A stretch of 26,980 bases of DNA. Source: Candidatus Omnitrophica bacterium CG1_02_40_15 (GTDB lineage: Bacteria > Omnitrophota > Gorgyraeia > Gorgyraeales > Gorgyraeaceae). A model generated the notes under the pieces. It did no database searches, had not been told where the DNA came from, and was given only the letters and a program-made list of their open reading frames with translations. The stretch lies in assembly GCA_001871815.1 (NCBI GenBank), contig MNVP01000042.1:1-26980 (forward strand). Direction: 5' to 3'. Position numbers and translations under genes: made by a program. This document shows, piece by piece, positions 13,320-19,196 of this stretch; positions within the stretch are counted from its first letter, which is position 1, and the number at the start of each line of letters is the position of its first letter.

Positions 13320-14910
13320 AACGGTGTCTATACATTAAAAACTGCATAGAACTTGTAACCACAGTGCTTGTAAGCCAGTACAGCACTAGTCCCGACGGTA
13401 AAGAATAAAATATGAACCCAAACATAACAGGCATAATATTTGCGATAAGCCTTTGTTGCTCTGACTGGCTAGAGCCTGTAGTGGATTGGGATATCTTCTG
13501 TTGTAATATCATAGCACCTATCATTAAAATTGGCAATAAATTTATAGCGTTGCCCAATAAAGGAATATTACTGCTTAAGTGGAAAAACGCGTCAGGCATA
13601 GAAAGGTCTTTTATCCATAGAAAAGGCGCGTTTTTAAGCTCCACGGATCTGGATAGCGTATTATAAAGCGCTATAAAAACCGGCATCTGTATAACCATAG
13701 GCAAACACCCTCCCATGGGGTTCACTTTATACCGTCGGTAAAGTTCCATTATTTCTTTATTCAATTTAGTGGGGTTATTTTTATTTTCCTGCCGGATTTT
13801 TTCTATATGCGGCCCGAGCTCCTGGAGTTTTTGCATTGATTTCAAACTTTTAAAAGTAAGAGGATATAAAAATAAATTGATGCACAGAGTAAGTAAAAGT
13901 ATCGAGATGCCGTAATTATGAAAGATGGAATAGAAGAATTGTAATATACTCAATAAAATCAGGCTTATGCTTGTGAGAAACCCGAAATTCAATGCCTTTG
14001 TAAAACCAGGGTCAATGTTTTCAAGTTCCTTGATCTCCATAGGCCCGATATAAAAATTTATTTTATATGTCTTTGCCTCTCCTGGCATGACTTTATCGTC
14101 TTCGATAATGAAACCCAGAACCGGCTCTCCAGCAATATTTTTTGTAAATACACCTTTTGAATCAAAATCAGGCTTTGCTATTATTGCGTAGTACTTATTC
14201 TTAAGGCCAATCCAATCTATATCATTTTTATATAACCTGTTATAATTTAATAACTTATTGCCCGTGAATTTTTTAACGCTTCCATCTTTATAGTGGATAT
14301 CAAGCTCTATGTATCTTGCTTCCAAAGCTTCGTTCTTCGATATGTTGGAAGCGGCTGTAATATCAAAAGACAAATCCTGATTCTCCGTGGTTTTATTTGT
14401 AATTTTTATAACCGCATCAAGGCCATATTTATCTTTTAAAAAAGAAATATTTTTTTCTAGCTTCAGCTCCTTGTTTTCAAAGAAAAACGTTTTTGTATCA
14501 TTATGTATTGTAAAACTTTGTGAAGACATACCTGATAATATGCCTTTTCCATCTACTAACATAATGCCTGCTGAACTTATTGCTTTTGCAACAAGGGTTA
14601 TGTCGCTTTTTCTTTTGGGATCTTTTACTAATATCCTGCTGATAGATCCTCCTATATTAGTTAGGCCTAAAACATATCTATCAGTATATAAATCTTCTGT
14701 TATTGCGTTTGAAGGTAACTCGTTTACAAACTCTGTTTGGCTTGTTTTAATGTCTATGTTGTTTTCTACAACTCCTTGTTTTTGAATAAGTTGCGGCTTT
14801 TGAACTGGGTTTACCAAATCAGGGTTTATTTTGGCAAGTATTATTGGATAGACTAATATTACAATGATTGATAGGGTTACTGCTAATAAAACATTCTTTT
14901 CCAGATGCAT
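13318..14910 (-). CDS. yidC: Membrane protein insertase YidC
   Basis: A 530-aa inner-membrane insertase working with or without SecYEG. There is an N-terminal signal-anchor helix (LLAVTLSIIVILVYPIILA), then a periplasmic P1 beta-supersandwich domain of about 270 residues, then the conserved five-helix core with YSIFHNYGISILLLTLCINLFLYPLTFKSLKSMQKLQEL, the cytoplasmic coiled region (RQENKNNPTKLNKEIMELYRRYKVNPMGGCLPM) and the C-terminal helices. The large P1 domain is typical of diderms. The start ATG at 14910 has AGAGG seven bases upstream. It follows yidD by four bases, in an rnpA-yidD-yidC operon. Confidence 0.96.
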   Translation of the reverse strand: MHLEKNVLLAVTLSIIVILVYPIILAKINPDLVNPVQKPQLIQKQGVVENNIDIKTSQTEFVNELPSNAITEDLYTDRYVLGLTNIGGSISRILVKDPKRKSDITLVAKAISSAGIMLVDGKGILSGMSSQSFTIHNDTKTFFFENKELKLEKNISFLKDKYGLDAVIKITNKTTENQDLSFDITAASNISKNEALEARYIELDIHYKDGSVKKFTGNKLLNYNRLYKNDIDWIGLKNKYYAIIAKPDFDSKGVFTKNIAGEPVLGFIIEDDKVMPGEAKTYKINFYIGPMEIKELENIDPGFTKALNFGFLTSISLILLSILQFFYSIFHNYGISILLLTLCINLFLYPLTFKSLKSMQKLQELGPHIEKIRQENKNNPTKLNKEIMELYRRYKVNPMGGCLPMVIQMPVFIALYNTLSRSVELKNAPFLWIKDLSMPDAFFHLSSNIPLLGNAINLLPILMIGAMILQQKISQSTTGSSQSEQQRLIANIMPVMFGFIFYSLPSGLVLYWLTSTVVTSSMQFLMYRHR

Positions 14911-14914
14911 AGAG

Positions 14915-15145
14915 TCACCTCTTGTACGGATCGTAACCGCCTTGAGAAAACGGGTTACAGCGCATGATCCTTTCCATGCCTTTTAATAGGCCAAAAAAAA
15001 TCCCTTTATCTTCTATTGCCAGAAGTGTGTACTGGGAACATGATGGGTAGAATCTGCATTGACATAACATTAATGAAGATATGTTGTTATGATAAAAGAT
15101 GATGCTATTTTTTAATATCGCTGAAAGCGATTTTCTTGAAAACAT
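14915..15145 (-). CDS. yidD: Membrane protein insertion efficiency factor YidD
   Basis: A 76-aa protein with the family signature CRFYPSCSQYTLLAIEDKG, then GLLKGMERIMRCNPFSQGGYDP. YidD is a small membrane-associated helper of YidC-dependent insertion. It overlaps the rnpA 3' end by about 40 bp and ends four bases before yidC, as in the standard rpmH-rnpA-yidD-yidC operon. Confidence 0.95.
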   Translation of the reverse strand: MFSRKSLSAILKNSIIFYHNNISSLMLCQCRFYPSCSQYTLLAIEDKGIFFGLLKGMERIMRCNPFSQGGYDPYKR

Positions 15146-15473
15146 TTAGAATTTCTCTTTCTATTTCTTTGGAAAGCGTATCCTGAGTAATTTTTGTGCC
15201 GACTATAACAATATCATATCCAGCTGGTAAGATAAATTTTGTTTGCCTATAAGCCTCTTTTAGTATTCTTCTGACTCTGTTCCTTAATACAGATTTCTTT
15301 TGGTGCAGGGCTTTTTTACAGATAAATGCCGCTTTATTAATATTAGCTCTTGGGTTTTTAAGGATATAAACATTTATGGATTTAGACTTATGGCAGATGC
15401 CGTTATCAAGAACAGCCTTAATTGAACTATTTTTTTTCAGGCTCTCTTTTCGCGAAAAAGAGTGAGAATGCAT
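15105..15473 (-). CDS. rnpA: Ribonuclease P protein component
   Basis: A 122-aa basic protein that partners the RNase P RNA in tRNA 5' maturation. It shows the RNR motif SVLRNRVRRILKEAYR, which contacts the RNA, an upstream INKAAFICKK strand (usual form GFVVSKK) and the conserved YDIVIVGTK strand. Length is normal. The first Met lies at 15473. A GATTACACAGATT-type palindrome separates it from rpmH. Confidence 0.94.
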   Translation of the reverse strand: MHSHSFSRKESLKKNSSIKAVLDNGICHKSKSINVYILKNPRANINKAAFICKKALHQKKSVLRNRVRRILKEAYRQTKFILPAGYDIVIVGTKITQDTLSKEIEREILNVFKKIAFSDIKK

Positions 15474-15486
15474 TAAAAACTATCAT

Positions 15487-15587
15487 GATTACACAGATTA
15501 TAAAAGCAGATTACGCAGATTAAAGATTTATCTGTGTAATCTAAATTGCACATTTTATGAGCAAAAATCTGTGTAATCAAATGGTTA
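15487..15587. repeat. GATTACACAGATT palindromic repeat between rpmH and rnpA
   Basis: GATTACACAGATT on the left pairs with ATCTGTGTAATC at about 15529-15541, and a second ATCTGTGTAATC follows at about 15569-15580. This is a hairpin plus an extra half copy, occupying the rpmH-rnpA gap. Confidence 0.7.
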
Positions 15588-15714
15588 GTTTGTGTTTACC
15601 TTTTTGCCGTCGGCGTTTTATAACTTTTCTGCCTGTAGAGGTTGCCATCCTGGCCCTAAACCCGTGCTTGCGTTTTCCTTTTAAAAGGCTTTTGCGGGTA
15701 AGATGTTTTTTCAT
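15577..15714 (-). CDS. rpmH: 50S ribosomal protein L34
   Basis: A 45-aa, highly basic protein beginning MKKHLTRKSLLKGKRKHGFRARM and ending KVIKRRRQKGKHKLTI: the standard L34 sequence with slight N- and C-terminal additions. Start ATG 15714 follows GAGGAT at good spacing; the open frame extending upstream is repeat DNA. It is the first gene of the leftward operon, next to the dnaA-divergent region. The right end of a modular element (GTGCTCATT) lies directly upstream of its Shine-Dalgarno sequence. Confidence 0.96.
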   Translation of the reverse strand: MKKHLTRKSLLKGKRKHGFRARMATSTGRKVIKRRRQKGKHKLTI

Positions 15715-15728
15715 TTTATCCTCGCTCA

Positions 15729-15917
15729 AATGAGCACTTAACTTACGGAACGAACACATTCGCTTCGCTCAGTGTAAACTCCATGAGTGAACGTAAGTTA
15801 ATGTGCGAATTAATCCCGCCCTTTTAGCAATTTTTCTCAGCTTGCTATTCAAAAGGGCGGGGTAAGTTCGGACTTATAAGTTACATCGGGCTTCGCCCTC
15901 TGTAACTTATGTCCTCA
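15729..15917 (-). repeat. Modular hairpin element, copy 2 (three hairpins)
   Basis: Read on the minus strand it runs from TGAGGACAT to GTGCTCATT. Module 1 spans 15870-15914 (ATAAGTTACA/TGTAACTTAT). Module 2 spans 15807-15869 (GAACTTACCCCGCCCTTTT/AAAAGGGCGGGATTAATTC). Module 3 spans 15734-15806 (GCAC-TAACTTACG/CGTAAGTTA-GTGC, large loop). The three hairpins follow each other without spacers. It occupies the dnaA-rpmH divergent region and ends just before the rpmH Shine-Dalgarno sequence. Confidence 0.9.
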
Positions 15918-15988
15918 CTTAAGTGTTTTATTATAACACAACGCTTGTTCTCGTCAAGGACAAAATGCCGCACCCAAAAAGATTTATC

Positions 15989-16017
15989 TTGAAAAGAGAA
16001 CGAGGGATTGTTATAAT
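15989..16017 (+). promoter_or_regulatory. dnaA promoter
   Basis: TTGAAA (15989-15994), a 17-base spacer and TATAAT (16012-16017) form a near-consensus sigma-70 promoter. Transcription would begin at about 16024, roughly 16 bases before the dnaA ATG, so the leader is very short. Confidence 0.75.
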
Positions 16018-16036
16018 GTGGAAAAATTGTGGATAG
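16017..16036 (-). promoter_or_regulatory. Two DnaA boxes in the dnaA promoter
   Basis: TGTGGAAAA (16017-16025; TTTTCCACA on the minus strand, matching TTWTNCACA) and TGTGGATAG (16028-16036; one mismatch to TTATCCACA) lie between the -10 element and the start codon. They suggest DnaA autorepression, and possibly a contribution to origin function. Confidence 0.65.
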
Positions 16037-16039
16037 ATT

Positions 16040-17383
16040 ATGTCTTTTGACTTAGCCAATCTCTGGGATAAAATTCTCGAATACATAAAGCAGGAAATAG
16101 GGGAGCAGGCTTTTGAAAACTGGTTCACCCAGGCAAAGCTTGTTTCTGTAACAGATAATAGTATAGTTATCCAGGTTCCTTCTAATTTTTTCAAGGACTG
16201 GATCTATGACCACTATAGAGATATACTGAATATCTCTATATTAAAAACATTGGGCAAGGTTTTGCCTGTGGCTTTCGATATAAAAGAAGAGCCCTTGCAG
16301 AAAACAACCAGCCCTCTAAGCCAGGCGCAGGTTGCGCCTCCTGAAAAACTTGTTCAAAAAAAACCTTTTTATCTAAACCCAAAATATACCTTTGAAGGTT
16401 TTGTCGTAGGCTCTTCGAATCGTTTTGCGCACGCGGCAACGCTTGCCATTGCAGAAGCGCCTGCAAAGGCATATAATCCTCTATTTATTTATGGCGGGGT
16501 AGGGCTTGGCAAAACCCATCTTATGCAAGCAGCCTGCCATTATATATCAGAAATGCACAGGGGCCTGAAATTGTTTTACACAACGAGCGAAAGTTTTACA
16601 AACGAGCTCATAAACGGCATACAAACGAGGACCACCCAGAAGTTCCGGGAAAAATATAGAAGCGTGGATGTGCTTTTGATAGATGATATACATTTTATAG
16701 CAGGCAAAGAGGCTACTCAGGAAGAATTTTTTCACACATTCAACGCGCTTTACGACGGCCATAAACAAATAGTCCTTTCCAGCGACCGCGCCCCCAAAAC
16801 AATCCCGGGCTTAGAAGAAAGGCTTATTTCCAGGTTTGAGTGGGGCCTTGTTACAGATGTCGAGCTGCCAGATTTTGAAACCCGCATAGCTATACTTAAA
16901 AAAAAGGCGGAACGTAACGGTTTAAAGCTTCCAGATGATATACTCTATTTTATCGCGGAAAAAATAACAACCAACATAAGAGAGCTGGAAGGCGCTCTTA
17001 TAAAACTAATCGCATATTCTGCTTTGGAGAATAAAAAAATAACTATGGAGCTTGCTAAAGAGATCTTGAAAGATACAGGTTTTGGGGGTTCTAAAAAAAT
17101 AACTATGGAGCTTATTCAAAAAAAGGTGGCTGAGTATTTTGACATAAAACTCTCTGATATGAAGACAAAAAAAAGAACCAGGCAGGTGGCCTATCCCAGG
17201 CACGTGGCTATGTACCTGGCAAGAGAAATGACAGATCTGACATTGCCAGAGATAGGGGAGCATTTTGGCGGGAGAGATCATTCAACAGTAATACACGCGC
17301 TTGAAAAAATAGATTCTGATTTAAAAAAGAACTATAATGTGAAAAACTTGATACAAAAATTGATGTTAGAAATAAAGAGCTAA
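16040..17383 (+). CDS. dnaA: Chromosomal replication initiator DnaA
   Basis: A 447-aa AAA+ initiator that binds DnaA boxes and opens oriC. Domain I is at residues 1-70 (WDKILEYIKQEIGEQAFENWF), followed by a short linker. The AAA+ domain has Walker A GGVGLGKTH at 152-160 and Walker B LLIDDIHF near 215, then the sensor region LSSDRAPKTIPGLEERLISRFEWGL. Domain IV carries the DnaA-box-binding signature ARPR/YPRHVAMYLARE...GGRDHSTV. It is the first gene of the rightward transcription unit and has a strong promoter overlapping DnaA boxes. No clear Shine-Dalgarno sequence precedes the ATG. Confidence 0.98.
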   Translation: MSFDLANLWDKILEYIKQEIGEQAFENWFTQAKLVSVTDNSIVIQVPSNFFKDWIYDHYRDILNISILKTLGKVLPVAFDIKEEPLQKTTSPLSQAQVAPPEKLVQKKPFYLNPKYTFEGFVVGSSNRFAHAATLAIAEAPAKAYNPLFIYGGVGLGKTHLMQAACHYISEMHRGLKLFYTTSESFTNELINGIQTRTTQKFREKYRSVDVLLIDDIHFIAGKEATQEEFFHTFNALYDGHKQIVLSSDRAPKTIPGLEERLISRFEWGLVTDVELPDFETRIAILKKKAERNGLKLPDDILYFIAEKITTNIRELEGALIKLIAYSALENKKITMELAKEILKDTGFGGSKKITMELIQKKVAEYFDIKLSDMKTKKRTRQVAYPRHVAMYLAREMTDLTLPEIGEHFGGRDHSTVIHALEKIDSDLKKNYNVKNLIQKLMLEIKS

Positions 17384-17601
17384 CTCTATGTAGCTCGCAT
17401 CGGAAAGCTTAAACATATACCCAAGAGCAAAGCAGGATAAAAAGTTGATAAAAAGGATTATTTTTATTTTTTTGTGGATTATTTTTATTTCATAACTATA
17501 ATAGTAAACTTGGGTTTCAATCTTTTCAACTTATTCACAGCGCTTACTATCTAATTCTTCTATTTTTAAATGAATTAGATAATAGAAAATAGGGAGATAC
17601 A
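17384..17601. other. Probable oriC between dnaA and dnaN
   Basis: A 218-bp, very AT-rich gap with a clear DnaA box TTATTCACA at 17531-17539 and a near-box TGTGGATTA at 17473-17481. It also has the direct repeat GGATTATTTTTATTT (17455-17469 and 17476-17490), which could be the unwinding element, and a GATAAAAAG repeat. A TATCTAATTC/GAATTAGATA hairpin (17548-17581) precedes the dnaN Shine-Dalgarno sequence. Location, gene polarity switch and nearby parS sites support an origin here or in the dnaA-rpmH gap. With only one good box, certainty is moderate. Confidence 0.6.
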
Positions 17602-18693
17602 ATGAAAATAAAAATACTCAAACAGGCATTTTTAAAAAACATACAACACGTTCAAAATATAATATCTTCAAAAAACAGTTTACCAATACTTTCAAATATT
17701 TTAATAGAAGCGGAAAAAAACAAGGTGGTCTTAACAAGCACTGACCTTGATATAGGCATATCTTCATCGCTCGAGACAGATATTGAAGAAGAAGGCGCTA
17801 TAACTATCCCGGCTAAAAGATTTAATGATATTATAAAAGAACTGCCTGATGAGGATATATTTATCAGCACAATGAAAAACAATTCAATGGTTATAAAATG
17901 CAGTAAGTGTTTTTTTAAAATAATAGGTTTACCAAAAGAAGAATTTCCTAAACTGCCTGAATTTAAAGACGAATTAAATATTATAATAAAACAGAGTATT
18001 TTAAAAAACATGATCAATATGACGCATTTTTCAATGTCTCATGATGACACAAGGTATGTTTTAAACGGCGCATTATTTTTATTTAAAGGTAAGCATCTTA
18101 CAATAATTACAACAGATGGCAAAAGGCTCAGCCTTGTAAAAAAAGACATAGAAAAAGATGGATTAAATAAAGCCGTTATTGTTCCGTCAAAAACCATTTA
18201 CGAATTAAATAGAATCTTGGGGGATGAAGGCGATGTCAAGATTGTATTCAGCGAAAATCAGGTGAAGTTTGATTTGAAAAATATAACAATAATATCCAGG
18301 CTGATAGAAGGGGATTTTCCTAATCACGAACAGGTTGTGCCCAAAGAGGCGCAGGAAAAAATAATAATACAGAGAAGCCAATTTTTGGACGGGATAAAAA
18401 GAGCGGCGCTTCTCACGACACAGGATTCCCAGTCTGTTAAATTTGAGATCCTGAAAAATAAAATAGTAGTTTCAAAATCAAGCCCAAATATAGGCGAAGT
18501 CAGGGAAGAGATAGACACTACTTATAAAGGCCAGGAGCTTACAGTAGGGTTTAACCCGAATTACATACTCGATATTTTAAAGATTATTCCCCAAGATGAG
18601 ATAGCCTTAGAGGTTTTTGGGCCGGACAAACCCGCTGTGATAAGAATAGAGGACTGGTTTTTGTATCTTGCGCTTCCAATGCAGCTAGTTTAA
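17602..18693 (+). CDS. dnaN: DNA polymerase III beta subunit (sliding clamp)
   Basis: A 363-aa ring-forming processivity clamp with three repeated clamp folds. Seen: SSKNSLPILSNILIEA in domain 1, VVLTSTDLDIGI, MTHFSMSHDDTRYVLNGALF in domain 2, TTDGKRLSL, and the canonical C-terminal end of the clamp, FLYLALPMQLV (usual form YxxMPMRL). ATG 17602 follows GGGAG with good spacing. It is the second gene of the dnaA-dnaN-dciA-gyrB series. Confidence 0.98.
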   Translation: MKIKILKQAFLKNIQHVQNIISSKNSLPILSNILIEAEKNKVVLTSTDLDIGISSSLETDIEEEGAITIPAKRFNDIIKELPDEDIFISTMKNNSMVIKCSKCFFKIIGLPKEEFPKLPEFKDELNIIIKQSILKNMINMTHFSMSHDDTRYVLNGALFLFKGKHLTIITTDGKRLSLVKKDIEKDGLNKAVIVPSKTIYELNRILGDEGDVKIVFSENQVKFDLKNITIISRLIEGDFPNHEQVVPKEAQEKIIIQRSQFLDGIKRAALLTTQDSQSVKFEILKNKIVVSKSSPNIGEVREEIDTTYKGQELTVGFNPNYILDILKIIPQDEIALEVFGPDKPAVIRIEDWFLYLALPMQLV

Positions 18694-18703
18694 CAAGAGC
18701 ATT

Positions 18704-19018
18704 ATGACGAGAAAAAAAGGGAAAAAACCAGTAGAGATAAGAAATATAATAAACCAGGTAATAAAAAAACTGGATACAAAAACCCACGGTCAACAAGGAG
18801 AAGTTATACAGGCATGGCAAAATGCAATTGAACCAAAAGCTATTGCTCACACAAAGCCTGTTGCAATTAAAAAAAATATTCTTACAATAGAAGTCGATAG
18901 CTCTACTTGGCTTTATATGTTAAGTTTAAAAAAGAAAAACACTTTGGCAAGGGTGCAAAAAGACTTGGGTAAAGAAAAGATAAAAGATATCAGGTTTAGA
19001 ATGGGAGAGATAAGTTGA
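18704..19018 (+). CDS. dciA: DciA/DUF721 family protein, replicative helicase loader
   Basis: A 104-aa protein with the DUF721 pattern: VIQAWQNAIEPKAIAHTKPVAIKKNILTIEVDSSTWLYML, followed by a basic C-terminal part and IKDIRFRMGE. DciA family proteins load or operate with DnaB in bacteria lacking DnaC/DnaI. Its position between dnaN and gyrB is a common one for the family. The TGA stop codon is the first three bases of the TGAGGACAT boundary of a modular element. The start is ten bases after dnaN, with a weak Shine-Dalgarno sequence. Confidence 0.85.
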   Translation: MTRKKGKKPVEIRNIINQVIKKLDTKTHGQQGEVIQAWQNAIEPKAIAHTKPVAIKKNILTIEVDSSTWLYMLSLKKKNTLARVQKDLGKEKIKDIRFRMGEIS

Positions 19019-19196
19019 GGACATAACTTACAGAACCCTTGATGCACAAAAGGTGACGTAAGTTATAAGTCCGAACTTATCCCCCCTTCATTCTTTCAGA
19101 ATGAAAGAAGGGGGGATTAATTCGCACAAACAAAGAAATAATTCATAGGAGGTTGGCTTACGAAGTCCTGCGGACTCCGTAAGTCAAGTGCTCATT
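19016..19196 (+). repeat. Modular hairpin element, copy 1 (dciA-gyrB junction)
   Basis: Left boundary TGAGGACAT (first bases are the dciA stop). Module 1 spans 19019-19072 (ATAACTTAC/GTAAGTTAT closed by GGAC/GTCC). Module 2 spans 19073-19123 (GAACTTATCCCCCC paired with GGGGGGATTAATTC). Module 3 spans 19124-19191, opened by GCAC and closed by GTGC, ending GTGCTCATT. In this copy the left arm of module 3 is split by about 25 bases containing AGGAGG, and a 16-bp hairpin (19153-19187) follows. Confidence 0.9.
19147..19187 (+). promoter_or_regulatory. gyrB ribosome binding site followed by a 16-bp hairpin
   Basis: AGGAGG (19147-19152) is the best Shine-Dalgarno sequence in the window but lies 35 bases before the GTG and 47 bases before the first ATG. 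The DNA between it and GTG folds into one hairpin: TTGGCTTACGAAGTCC (19153-19168), loop TGC, GGACTCCGTAAGTCAA (19172-19187), with 15 of 16 pairs including one G-U. The hairpin occupies exactly the interval between AGGAGG and the GTG at 19188, so it could bring the site close to the start. Confidence 0.6.

Noticed and set aside
17032..17113. 22-bp direct repeat (AAAAAAATAACTATGGAGCTT-like) exactly 60 bp apart within dnaA
   Set aside because: Both positions correspond to similar peptides (ITMEL) that are also similar in other DnaA proteins (compare ITIDFV and VTIDNI in E. coli), so it is explained by protein conservation plus chance codon match.
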